Source: Pseudorhodoferax sp965279475 (lineage in GTDB: Bacteria; Pseudomonadota; Gammaproteobacteria; Burkholderiales; Burkholderiaceae_C). Taken from it: DNA of 64,000 nucleotides. Every line of letters begins with the position of its first letter. Positions within the stretch are counted from its first letter, which is position 1. Below, piece by piece: positions 19,166 through 26,719 of this stretch. The DNA lies in contig CBDIIA010000003.1 in assembly GCA_965279475.1 (NCBI GenBank), positions 2,542,001 through 2,606,000 of the forward strand, read 5' to 3'. Both the position numbers and the translations under genes were made by a program. The notes under the pieces were generated by a model. It ran no database searches and had not been told where the DNA came from. It saw only the letters and a program-made list of their open reading frames with translations.

Positions 19166-19660
19166 TCAAAGCCGGTCACCATCGGAAAGGATGAACCGAT
19201 TGGCTCCGCCTTCCACTACTTCGATTTCCCTACGCACATATCCGCCCTGCGCCTTATCTCCTACCGCCCAATTCACTCCAGCAGCTAGCAACCATCGTCC
19301 CGGCGGCACTCCCTCCAAAGTGAAGTTTCCTTGGGCATCGCAAATGGCGGTCCTGACTGGCGATCCTGGCTTCGTTCCCATGGCCGATGAAGGCACAGCG
19401 GTTGGCGTCCGACCAGAAGCAATGATCTGAGTTATCTCTCGGAAATACGCGGATGCAGGAAACAGCCCAACGGTCGTGCCGGCGCAAGTTACAAGGCCGC
19501 CCCCGCGTTGCCTTAGGAATGCTTGGCCCGTGACAGTGGTTGGACCGATGGCCCGGTGATAGTCATAGTCTGCAGCGATAAAAGGCGACTGCACCGGGAC
19601 CGGCCCCATGGGAGCGCAGCTTGCCAACAATGCACAAGCAACAATAACGATGGTCTTCAT
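19166..19660 (-). CDS. Lipoprotein with carboxypeptidase-regulatory-like domain
   Basis: A 164-residue exported lipoprotein. The signal MKTIVIVACALLASC ends in a lipobox (LASC) with Cys15 as the lipid site. The C-terminal part CDAQGNFTLEGVPPGRWLLA matches the beta-sandwich of carboxypeptidase regulatory-like domains (G-x-F-x-L-x-x-V-P-P-G). Role unknown; such lipoproteins are often envelope cargo. Its upstream region is cut at 19734 by the insertion sequence, so its native promoter may be lost or replaced by one from the IS end. Confidence 0.7.
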   Translation of the reverse strand: MKTIVIVACALLASCAPMGPVPVQSPFIAADYDYHRAIGPTTVTGQAFLRQRGGGLVTCAGTTVGLFPASAYFREITQIIASGRTPTAVPSSAMGTKPGSPVRTAICDAQGNFTLEGVPPGRWLLAAGVNWAVGDKAQGGYVRREIEVVEGGANRFILSDGDRL

Positions 19661-19794
19661 GTTTTCCTTAAAAAGGGCTGTTGTTCGGTATGCCTCATCC
19701 TCGACTCCCCTGTGTACCGCCCCCCCCCCCCCGCGTCAGAATAGTTGTCGCCCCGATAGAACCGATGAACAGGGGGCGATGATGGAAGAACGAA

Positions 19795-20268
19795 TTGGCA
19801 AGATACGGACAAGCATTCAAGGACAGAGCGGTGGCGAGGTTGTTGCCACCGGAGAGCGCGGCAGTGGAAGTCGTGGCACGTGAGATTGGAGTTGGAGCGG
19901 ACACCCTGGAGCGCTGGCGCAGTGATGCGCTGTCCAGGCCCGCCCGCGGGCGGGCCTGGACAGCGGCGGCCCGGTTCGATGCAGTGCTGACCACATCGGC
20001 AATGGACGAAGCCGGCAAGAGTGCCTGGTGCCGCGCCCATGGCGTGTACCCGCAAGAGCTGGGCGCATGGCGGCTGGCAGCCACACAGGCACTGGCCGAG
20101 CCCGAAGAGGCACGCGCCAGCCCGCAAGCCACCAAGGAGGACCGGCGACGCATCAAGGAGCTCGAGCGCGAACTGCGCCGCAAGGAGAAAGCCTTGGCCG
20201 AGACAGCAGCACTGCTGGTGCTGTCAAAAAAAGTCGAGGCGATCTTCCGCAGGGGCGAGGACGAATGA
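19795..20268 (+). CDS. IS3-family transposase OrfA
   Basis: A 157-residue DNA-binding subunit of the transposase. The N-terminal helix-turn-helix region includes FKDRAVARLLPPESAAVEV and REIGVGADTLERWRSDAL. The C-terminal part is a leucine-zipper-like coiled coil (RRIKELERELRRKEKALAET). It begins at a TTG at 19795, as no ATG in frame precedes the conserved start ARYGQAF. The stop overlaps the orfB ATG in ATGA. The codons for residues about 45-57 consist of a 36-bp perfect palindrome, described separately. Confidence 0.85.
   Translation: MARYGQAFKDRAVARLLPPESAAVEVVAREIGVGADTLERWRSDALSRPARGRAWTAAARFDAVLTTSAMDEAGKSAWCRAHGVYPQELGAWRLAATQALAEPEEARASPQATKEDRRRIKELERELRRKEKALAETAALLVLSKKVEAIFRRGEDE
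19929..19964. repeat. 36-bp perfect palindrome inside orfA
   Basis: The left arm is GCTGTCCAGGCCCGCCCG and the right arm is its exact reverse complement with no spacer. Being almost entirely G+C it could form a very stable hairpin in the orfA transcript. It is translated in frame as part of OrfA. Confidence 0.95.
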
Positions 20269-21355
20269 TCGGCCTCGAAGATCGCCAGACCCTGGCCCGA
20301 GACATCCAGATCGCACGGCATGCAGGGGCGCGGCTGCGGCCAGCCTGCGAGACCGCCGGCATCACGGTGCGCACCTTGCAGCGCTGGCAGACAAGCCAAG
20401 GCTTGCTGGCGGGCGACGGCAGGCCTCAAGCGGTGCGGCCTGTGCCCGCGCATGCCCTGAGCGCTGCGGAGCGCGCCCAGGTGCTGCGGGTGGCCAACGA
20501 GCCGCGCTTTGCCGACGTGCCGCCTGCGCGCATCGTGCCCATGCTGGCCGACGAGGGCACCTACATCGCCAGCGAGTCCAGCTTTGCCCGTGTGCTGCGT
20601 GCACACGGGCAGGCCGCACACCGTGGTCGTGCCAGACCCGCACAGGCCAGCCGCACGCCGAGCACGCACATCGCCACGGCGCCGCGCCAGGTCTGGTGCT
20701 GGGACATGACGTACCTGCCCGCCACGGTGGTGGGCCGGTGGTTCTGCCTGTACATGATCCTGGACGTGTACAGCCGCAAGATCGTGGGCTGGGAGGTGCA
20801 CGCCACAGACGAGGCCGACCATGCCGCGCACCTGGTGCGCCGTACTGCACTGGCTGAAGGCATCGCTGCACTGGAGCACAAGCCCGTGCTGCATGGCGAC
20901 AACGGCGCTACGTTGAAGGCCACCACCGTGCTGGCCATGCTGCACTGGCTGGGTGTGAAGCCGTCGTACTCCAGGCCGCGCGTGAGCGACGACAACGCTT
21001 ATGCCGAGTCGCTGTTCCGTACCGCCAAGTCCGCCCTGAGTTCCCGGCCAAAGGCTTTGACGATCTGAACGCCGCACGTGTGTGGGCTGCTGCATTCGTG
21101 CGTTGGTACAACGTCGAACATCGTCACAGCGGCATTCGCTACGTCACGCCTGCGCAGCGCCATGCCGGCCTTGATGCGGCGATCCTGCAAGACCGCCACG
21201 CCCTCTACACCCAGGCGCGTGAGCGCAATCCTGCACGCTGGGCGCGCAGCACGCGCAACTGGACGCCTGTGGGGGCGGTGACTCTGAATCCGGAGCGCGA
21301 CAGCGTGGTCGCCGCTGACGTGGACCGGCCACATAAACAGCCCTTGGCAGCATGA
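20265..21355 (+). pseudogene. IS3-family transposase OrfB, frameshifted
   Basis: The catalytic subunit has an HTH_21-like region (PRFADVPPARIVPMLADEG) followed by an rve integrase core. The DDE residues are all before the lesion: Asp in WCWDMTYLP, Asp in LHGDNGATL, Glu in NAYAESLF. Near 21029 the frame shifts, giving SALSSRPKALTI and a stop at 21068. The expected continuation (PEFPAKGFDDLNAARVWAAA, then FVRWYNVEHRHSG) is found in another frame, to 21355. The pattern fits loss of one base in AAGTACCGC-like sequence. About 95 C-terminal residues are lost, so transposition is unlikely. Confidence 0.85.
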
Positions 21356-21378
21356 TTTAGGCGACAACTATCTTGACA

Positions 21379-21625
21379 CGCGCCGGCCCGCAAGCGGCAC
21401 CTCAAAGTCCAAATGCACCCGGTCGATATCCGGAATCCGGGCATACCGCAGCACGCGGTAGCCCGCCTCGGTCAGCATCGCATCACGCTTCGCGTCCCGG
21501 TCCGCGCGGCCCTTGTGGCTGCTGTCGTCCAATTCAACGACGGCCAGAACCTGAAATGCCCGGTCGCACACGACGAAGTCGGCGATCTTGCGATCGAACG
21601 TGTTTCGGGTGGCCGTTATACGGGC
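21379..21625 (-). pseudogene. DUF2726 gene remnant cut by the IS
   Basis: The sequence encodes ATRNTFDRKIADFVVCD, FQVLAVVELDDSSHKGRADR, and EAGYRVLRYARIPDID, closely matching the C-terminal domain of the intact gene at 23647-24093. Both ends are gone. The 5' part is replaced by the end of the DUF4238 gene. The 3' end runs into the IS right repeat, whose TCAAGATAG supplies the present stop codon. It is a partial duplicate in the same direction as the intact copy. Confidence 0.8.
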
Positions 21626-21627
21626 GG

Positions 21628-22617
21628 TCAGATCGCCGTTGCCCTTCTGTGCCTCTCGCTAATGTCTAGGTAAGCTTTACTACCTAGAATTTCATCCCCG
21701 CGAATGACTGCTCCACCGACCTCCAACTGTACCGAAAACCGTTTGTCAGCGGCATAAATCTGGCGTTGCGCGAGATGCAAAGTCAGACCATTAAAAGCTG
21801 CAACTTGCCGTTCGGTCAGCGGAATCACTTGGCCGTGCCCTTCCTGCTCGAACGTGCCATAAAGAGCGAGTGACCTGGTCAGAGGGACAAAAACTGCCGT
21901 GTCGATCAAGCCGTAGCCAACCGGTCTAGCAAGTGTCGGAGGATCCCCATTCGTGTGCATCAACGTCACGGGGTGGTCACTGCAAACAAAGCCCGTCGAT
22001 GGTTGCGGTGCCACGTAGAGCCACCATTTCCGAGCCCCCATTAATTGCAGAACATGGTCAAACGCGTTGAACTCAGCGCCAACGTTGAGCGCGTTTGAAT
22101 GGCTTAGCGTGAAACGGCGATTGTCGATGAAGTCCTTTGCATCGTCGTACGTCACATTCGCGTCCACGCGAACTGCCCCTGCTGCTTTTGCCTCGGCGAT
22201 CAGATCCTCCCACCGCTTAGGTGTTTCCAGAGCCATTTCCATGGTCAGTATCGCTACCCGATCTCGAAACTCAATAAGACCGTCTCTCGATCTTGGGTTT
22301 CTGATCGCAAATAGCGTGATGAGATTTAGAACGTAAGTCCAATCACGAGTGCTATTTATTGATCGTGAACTCTCGACAATGTTCAACGCCTTGTCTGCTT
22401 TCGTCTCGAAGCCAGAAAGAGCGTTTTCTAGAGTGTCAGTGGGATATCCCTCAATAAAATTGAAGTCGCGTTTCTTTGCGACGTTTGAGGGTGCAGTTTC
22501 GAACCAGCGCCCGTTCTGCACATCAAACACGGAGAACTTAGAGTTCTTGCTACCATTAAAGCTGAATCGCTTTAGGTAACATTGCGAGAGAAAATGATGC
22601 CCATGTGATTCCGCCAT
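21628..22617 (-). CDS. DUF4238-family protein
   Basis: A 329-residue protein starting MAESHGHHFLSQCYLKRFSF, the HHFLS-x-x-YLKRF opening typical of DUF4238. The middle (TLFAIRNPRSRDGLIEFRDR) and the Ser-Asp-His motif in STGFVCSDHPVTLMHTN also fit the family. Function is unknown; members often lie in genomic islands and sometimes near defence genes. GC content (about half) is well below the chromosome genes, a sign of transfer. The gene ends right against the DUF2726 remnant and begins 5 bases after the stop of the next secreted-protein gene, so they may be one transcript. Confidence 0.78.
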   Translation of the reverse strand: MAESHGHHFLSQCYLKRFSFNGSKNSKFSVFDVQNGRWFETAPSNVAKKRDFNFIEGYPTDTLENALSGFETKADKALNIVESSRSINSTRDWTYVLNLITLFAIRNPRSRDGLIEFRDRVAILTMEMALETPKRWEDLIAEAKAAGAVRVDANVTYDDAKDFIDNRRFTLSHSNALNVGAEFNAFDHVLQLMGARKWWLYVAPQPSTGFVCSDHPVTLMHTNGDPPTLARPVGYGLIDTAVFVPLTRSLALYGTFEQEGHGQVIPLTERQVAAFNGLTLHLAQRQIYAADKRFSVQLEVGGAVIRGDEILGSKAYLDISERHRRATAI

Positions 22618-22622
22618 AGCGC

Positions 22623-23141
22623 CTATTGCTTCACGCACCCGATTGCCTTGCACTCTGCCTGCAGCGAGTCAAGGTTTTCTTTTAACTCCCGACTCTTGGT
22701 TTCGCACGTGGCCGCATTCGCCGCCATCTCGCTGGCAATCTGCGCTGCATGCGTCTTGCCATACAGGTTTTGCCGGTACTGGTACTGACCGTCAGCTAGG
22801 CGTTGCTGGGTTTCCTGACACTGCTGCTTGTGCGTGGCAATGTCGCGCAAAGCTACCGGAATCATCTGCTCACGCAGATCCCACCGTCGGCGGTCCTTCT
22901 GACTCTCCGCAGTGAGCGCCTCCAGGCGTTCTGCTTCAGTCATTGGGCGTTTGCCATCGGCGCCAACCTTGGCCACCGGCGAGGCGCCTGATGCAGGCCG
23001 CACGTCGATCTTCTCGCCCTTCCCCTCGCACGGGCGATCCTGGAACACGGCTTTGCCATCAGGACCAATGCACTTGTTGATTGCCCACGCCTCAACGGCA
23101 AAGAGCGCACAGGCGGCAACGATTGCAAGTCGGACTACCAC
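22623..23141 (-). CDS. Secreted DUF4124-like protein with coiled coil
   Basis: A 172-residue protein with a signal peptide (RLAIVAACALFAVEAWAINK). The mature start KCIGPDGKAVFQDRPCEGKG matches the DUF4124 pattern: a small domain with paired cysteines, common in betaproteobacterial periplasmic proteins. The second half is a charged helix with four further cysteines (QQCQETQQ, AATCETKSR, QAECKAIGCVKQ). Function unknown. It lies directly before the DUF4238 gene and is followed upstream by a similar secreted gene at 23258, suggesting duplication and divergence within the cargo. Confidence 0.68.
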   Translation of the reverse strand: MVVRLAIVAACALFAVEAWAINKCIGPDGKAVFQDRPCEGKGEKIDVRPASGASPVAKVGADGKRPMTEAERLEALTAESQKDRRRWDLREQMIPVALRDIATHKQQCQETQQRLADGQYQYRQNLYGKTHAAQIASEMAANAATCETKSRELKENLDSLQAECKAIGCVKQ

Positions 23142-23257
23142 GATGTTCCCCCTCCATCATCTTCTTTCGGTCTTGTATGTTTTGACCTGATACCCTCTTC
23201 ATACCCGCTGGTCAAGTTCTGGTCAACGCAAATATTGTGTAGGAACGCGATGCAAGG

Positions 23258-23635
23258 TCAGTTTCGCCTGCAGTTCAGCTTGAACTGCTCTTCCCTGATC
23301 TTGAACCGCTCGTCCTTCAAAAAGTCCGGCTGGCCCAACGTGTCTATTGCCTCGCGCCGCCGCCGTAGCTCATCGCAGCGCATAAATTCGCTGCCTTCCT
23401 TGAATCCTTGCGCCTGGGCCTTGTCCATATCGCGCGTGACGCGCTCCACAACTGCTTCACTGCTTTCGCGCCTTGTTCCTGACATCGAGTGCGCGCCGCG
23501 AGTCGGCGCAATGTCGACCTCTCGGCCGCCCTTGCATGGCTTGTCCGTGTAGACGCCGCTGCATTGATAGACAGGCTTCTGAGCGTGCGCAAGAGTGCTG
23601 CCAACAAGTACTCCGATCATGATGAGTTGCCGCAT
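23258..23635 (-). CDS. Small secreted Cys protein, DUF4124-like
   Basis: A 125-residue exported protein with signal MRQLIMIGVLVGSTLAHAQK. The mature start VYQCSGVYTDKPCKGGREVD resembles the DUF4124 core of the neighbouring gene at 22623. The C-terminal half is a charged helix with two cysteines (EFMRCDELRRRREAID, KLNCRRN). The ATG at 23635 was preferred to one three codons upstream. It follows the DUF2726 gene by 11 bases, so the set 24093-to-21628 could be one operon. Function unknown. Confidence 0.65.
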   Translation of the reverse strand: MRQLIMIGVLVGSTLAHAQKPVYQCSGVYTDKPCKGGREVDIAPTRGAHSMSGTRRESSEAVVERVTRDMDKAQAQGFKEGSEFMRCDELRRRREAIDTLGQPDFLKDERFKIREEQFKLNCRRN

Positions 23636-23646
23636 GGGGTCCACCT

Positions 23647-24093
23647 CTACATGCCTGCCGCAAAGTCAGCCTGCACGCGATCAATGTCAGGAATGCGCGC
23701 ATACCGCACCACCCGATACCCCGCCTCCGTCAGCATCGCATCTCGCTTGGCATCCCTCTCGCGGCGGTTCTTGTGGCTGCTGTCATCGAGTTCGATCACC
23801 GCCAGAACCTGAAACGCCGGATCGCACACGACGAAGTCGGCGATCTTCCGGTCAAACGTGTTTCGAGTGGCGGTCGACCTTGCCGCCAGCAGCGCACCGA
23901 AGCTCACCTGCGCCAGCACCGTGTATTGAGGCAGCGCGCCCTTCAAACGGTTGAACATGGCTTGCTCGTTGGCGGTCAATGGATCTTTCTTCCTGACCGC
24001 CTCCTGCGGCCCGCCATCGAGCTTGGCTTTCAACACGCCCAGCACGAGAACAGCCACGACGACTAGGGCCAGCACCACCCACAGCGACTTCAT
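23647..24093 (-). CDS. Membrane-anchored DUF2726 protein
   Basis: A 148-residue protein with one N-terminal transmembrane helix (MKSLWVVLALVVVAVLVLGV) followed by a DUF2726 domain. That domain has restriction-endonuclease-like character: FDRKIADFVVCDPAFQVLAV then IELDDSSHK, giving a D-x(n)-E-x-D pattern. Function is unknown; family members are often small membrane proteins. The start was chosen at the hydrophobic helix, although the frame is open to 24387. A second, truncated copy lies at 21379-21625 in the same direction. Confidence 0.75.
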   Translation of the reverse strand: MKSLWVVLALVVVAVLVLGVLKAKLDGGPQEAVRKKDPLTANEQAMFNRLKGALPQYTVLAQVSFGALLAARSTATRNTFDRKIADFVVCDPAFQVLAVIELDDSSHKNRRERDAKRDAMLTEAGYRVVRYARIPDIDRVQADFAAGM

Positions 24094-24475
24094 GTTGCCT
24101 CCTCCTGCACGGCACTCTACCCGGCCCCGCATGCGAACCGCGCAACGGAAGATTAGATGTCGCCCATGTTGGGGAAAAGGGGCCTCCGATTTATGGCGGA
24201 AATTCCCACGAGTTTCTGCAAAAACTCTGGAAAATCGCGCCGGCATTGGGTTCGCGCGGAAATAAATGCAGTCTTTACCACCGTGCAAACTGCTGCGCCT
24301 CGCGCCACACATAACACCCCCGGCCCCTGATCCCTGCGCCGCCCGACGGGTTGCCGGTCGGTTCTCCAGATCGAAAACGCAACGCACAACAGCGCTTTGC
24401 AGGTTCCGGGAATTCTCGATGCCTTAGAAAAAAGGCATGCCGTTCAGCAGGAACCGTTAGGCAGGCCCGGAAACA
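24094..24475. other. Noncoding stretch between the DUF2726 gene and the PEP-CTERM terminator
   Basis: I see no gene in these 382 bases. The open frames on both strands lack recognisable sequence or ribosome-binding sites. A small inverted repeat (GAGTTTCTGCAAAAACTC) lies near 24212. The segment should hold the promoter of the leftward DUF2726 gene. Confidence 0.5.
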
Positions 24476-24497
24476 CAAAACCCGGCCGGAGCCGGGT
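24476..24497 (-). terminator. Rho-independent terminator after the PEP-CTERM gene
   Basis: On the minus strand ACCCGGC-TCCG-GCCGGGT is followed by TTTG. It starts 23 bases after the stop codon of the PEP-CTERM gene. Confidence 0.8.
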
Positions 24498-24520
24498 CTG
24501 CGCGCAATCAATGCGAAGGG

Positions 24521-25033
24521 TCAGGCTTGCTTGCGCTTGCGGACGGCAGCGAGGCCGGCAAGACCGAGGCCCAGGAGGGCGAGGGAGCCGGGTTCTGGAA
24601 CTTCCGATGAGAGACTGACAGTGTAGGTACCCGATGAGGCGGGCGACTGGCTACCGAGTAACCCGTTGCTCCAGTTCATTGTTCCGTCAGCAAACCTGAA
24701 AAGCGTACCGCACCCGGGTTGGCAAAACTCAACAAACGAGCCCGTCGTATCTTCAAACCGAAATGCGTTTGCCGAAGCATCAAATAGCAAACCTTCGGTA
24801 GTTGGCGAATAGGAATTTGCCAACGTGTAATGGAACGAATCGACGGTCAAGTCAAAAGAAAGGAAGTCTCCGACGTGCACAAAGGCGTTGGGTGCAATCA
24901 GACTGCTGTCGATCGAGAACGTGCCGGTTACGTTGGTGCTACCAGTCAGCACTACATCAAACGATACCGGCGTTGCCAAAGCAAAGTTCCCGGCAATTGC
25001 AAGAACAGCGGCAACTATCGATTTTTTCAACAT
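24521..25033 (-). CDS. PEP-CTERM sorting-domain protein
   Basis: A 170-residue exported protein. The signal peptide MLKKSIVAAVLAIAGNFALA is followed by a beta-rich body (VTGTFSIDSSLIAPNAFVHV). The C-terminus has the complete PEP-CTERM signal: VPEPGSLALLGLGLAGLAAV followed by RKRKQA. Such proteins are recognised by the exosortase EpsH/XrtA and are linked to exopolysaccharide and floc formation. No exosortase is in the window, so it would rely on a chromosomal one elsewhere. An AGGAG sequence precedes the ATG. A chromosomal-type gene within a phage-like element is unusual. Confidence 0.88.
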   Translation of the reverse strand: MLKKSIVAAVLAIAGNFALATPVSFDVVLTGSTNVTGTFSIDSSLIAPNAFVHVGDFLSFDLTVDSFHYTLANSYSPTTEGLLFDASANAFRFEDTTGSFVEFCQPGCGTLFRFADGTMNWSNGLLGSQSPASSGTYTVSLSSEVPEPGSLALLGLGLAGLAAVRKRKQA

Positions 25034-25210
25034 GAGGACTCCTGTCGTAAGGTTCAGGAGTTATCAGCAAGAAAGAGGCCACTCATATAAATCAACGGCT
25101 TAGATCGAAAACAGCGCTGTCATGTAACGGTTTTCGACAGGTGGTCACCCAGCCGCCTTGCGGCCACCGCTTCAGGATGAGCGCGTCTTGCCGATAACCA
25201 GAAGGTTACG

Positions 25211-25801
25211 ATGAAAAGCCTGCTCGCTCTGATGCTGGCATGCGCCTGCTTCCAGGCGCAGTCCGCCAACCTGACGTCCTGCGACAAGGCGGTGCGTTTC
25301 ATTGCGGCTTGGTTTGCCGACCCGGAAGTGGACAACGCCAAGCCGGCCGCCGAACTGACGAAGATCGGCGCGGGCGCCGGCCGCAGCGGTACGCAACTCG
25401 GCCACGTCGTTGTCGAGACCAAGCTGGCCGTGATGCCGCAGACCAGTTGCCAGGGCGTCGTCGTGCGGCTGGATTACATCAAACCGGTGCTGCGCGTGGC
25501 CAGCGAGATCCCGCCGGGCAGCTGTGCCTATGCGCACGTGATGAAACACGAGCAGACGCATGTGCGCATTCACCGCGACATCGCGCGCCAGTTCCGCGAG
25601 CTGGACTATCCCTGGGCCTCGGGCGGCAGCAGCGCGCGCATCCTGGTCTACGCAAAACAGGAACTCGACCGCCTGATGCAAGCCCAGGTGCTGTTCGACA
25701 GCCCCGAGGAATACGCCAGCAACTTCAGCGCGTGCGGTGGTGAGATTGCGCGGCTGGTGAAGCCCGCGGCGTCTACCAAGTCGGGGCAGACACGGGGTTG
25801 A
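25211..25801 (+). CDS. Secreted HEXXH-motif protein, putative metalloprotease
   Basis: A 196-residue exported protein. The signal MKSLLALMLACACFQAQSA is clear. VMKHEQTHVRIHRDIARQF contains the zincin motif HEXXH (His113-Glu114-Gln-Thr-His117), within a helix as in DUF922-like peptidases. Paired cysteines (Cys24, Cys80, Cys105) may form disulfides. No downstream third ligand is obvious; Glu/Asp in the helix RILVYAKQELDRL are candidates. It is transcribed rightward, away from the PEP-CTERM gene, from a 177-base shared upstream region. Protease activity is inferred from the motif only. Confidence 0.62.
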   Translation: MKSLLALMLACACFQAQSANLTSCDKAVRFIAAWFADPEVDNAKPAAELTKIGAGAGRSGTQLGHVVVETKLAVMPQTSCQGVVVRLDYIKPVLRVASEIPPGSCAYAHVMKHEQTHVRIHRDIARQFRELDYPWASGGSSARILVYAKQELDRLMQAQVLFDSPEEYASNFSACGGEIARLVKPAASTKSGQTRG

Positions 25802-25892
25802 GGCAACCGCCTTCCGCGAGGGCTGATTGGTCGCGCCTTGGGCTGGACCAGACTGACGGCCGGCGCGGTATCGAAGAGGTTGATCTTCGACG

Positions 25893-25939
25893 CGCCTGTG
25901 TGGCTCAGCCGCCATGCGCCCAGCTGTTGTGGGTACACC
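25893..25939 (-). repeat. Fragment of an IS3-type orfA
   Basis: On the minus strand about 45 bases match the orfA of the IS at 19734-21378 (region 20043-20090) with two mismatches and a 2-base gap. The translated match is VYPQQLGAWRL against VYPQELGAWRL. It is probably the scar of a former, now deleted, related insertion. Confidence 0.7.
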
Positions 25940-25988
25940 ACCTGCTCCGACTCCTCGATCTCCTCACGCCGCGCGCGTACGCTGCGCA

Positions 25989-26249
25989 TCAGGCAATCGG
26001 CACGTACTCAACCGGAATCTTGAACATGGTCCGACACCGCGGGCAGAACAGCGGAACCTCGTTGCCATGCCGCTCCAGCAACATCAGCGGCTGTTCGGTC
26101 TCATCCTTGGGTGCCTCCAGGCAGCACACTGGACAGGGTGTCGGGTCGAGATGACGCAGGCGGGCGTACCGTAGCGCGTAGCGGTCAACCTCGGGCTGTG
26201 CCCGGCCATGTGAGCGCAGCCAGTCCGAGAGAATCTTTAGAACGGGCAT
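25989..26249 (-). CDS. Small zinc-ribbon-like protein
   Basis: An 86-residue protein with two Cys pairs, CPVCCLEA and LFCPRCRTMF, separated by about 28 residues, which suits a zinc ribbon. The N-terminal helix VLKILSDWLRSHGRAQPEVD precedes it. The C-terminus VEYVPIA is close to the second knuckle. The start at MPVLKI (26249) was chosen over an ATG three codons upstream. Family not recognised; it follows the collagen-like gene in the same direction by 81 bases and probably ends the leftward phage-type operon. Confidence 0.6.
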   Translation of the reverse strand: MPVLKILSDWLRSHGRAQPEVDRYALRYARLRHLDPTPCPVCCLEAPKDETEQPLMLLERHGNEVPLFCPRCRTMFKIPVEYVPIA

Positions 26250-26330
26250 CGGTGGCATTTTTTGTCCCCCCTTTGCCGGTCCATTCTGTCCACTACGGAC
26301 GGCGCACGCAATGCCGGCTTCGATCGCTCC

Positions 26331-26693
26331 TCACCAACCCGCCGGCATGTAGCTGAACGATGGCGCTTTCTCGACTTCCCGAGTGACCACGGCAACACCA
26401 CCGGGCGGCCCCTGCAAGTCAACTGCCTTGCCCCACTTGCCATCGGGCTTCTCAAGGGCCAACTTGGTGCCGTCCCACTTGTGGGCAGGCGGCTTACCGG
26501 GCGCGCCGTCTTCACCATCTTTCCCGTCCTTGCCATCAACGCCATCTTCGCCCTTCGGGCCTTGCTCGCGGTTCAGAGCTTCCTGCGAAATTCGCAGTTC
26601 CTCCTGAGCCGCATGCATGTTGTCCTGCGCGATACGCAGTTGGTCTATGCGCTTTGCAATCAGCGCGTGCAACACAGCATCTTTGTTTTCCAT
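26331..26693 (-). CDS. Collagen-like-repeat protein, phage-type
   Basis: A 120-residue protein. Residues 1-42 form a charged coiled coil (HALIAKRIDQLRIAQDNMHA). Residues 43-67 are Gly-x-y collagen-like triplets (GPKGEDGVDGKDGKDGEDG). The tail contains KWDGTKLALEKPDGKWGKAV, a W-x-G-x-x-L-x-x pattern seen in phage fibre or capsid decoration proteins. Collagen-like repeats in phages form trimeric fibres. It lies 26 bases after the portal gene in the same direction. Its exact role is unknown. Confidence 0.65.
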   Translation of the reverse strand: MENKDAVLHALIAKRIDQLRIAQDNMHAAQEELRISQEALNREQGPKGEDGVDGKDGKDGEDGAPGKPPAHKWDGTKLALEKPDGKWGKAVDLQGPPGGVAVVTREVEKAPSFSYMPAGW

Positions 26694-26719
26694 GACGAGC
26701 CTTGAAAAATGAACGTGAA

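Larger units (their letters stand above)
19734..21378 (+). mobile_element. IS3-family insertion sequence, inactivated
   Basis: Imperfect terminal inverted repeats of about 19 bp are visible: CGTCAGAATAGTTGTCGCC at the left end and, on the opposite strand at the right end, TGTCAAGATAGTTGTCGCC. Between them lie orfA and orfB in the overlapping IS3 arrangement, with a DDE integrase domain in orfB. The right end carries the terminal TG/CA of the family while the left end has CG. No clear target duplication is seen. orfB carries a frameshift, so the copy is probably dead. Confidence 0.85.

Noticed and set aside
19695..21095. A 466-codon minus-strand frame across the IS
   Set aside because: It is antisense to orfA and orfB, which have IS3 transposase motifs; its own product is low in complexity and Arg/Ala/Gly-rich.
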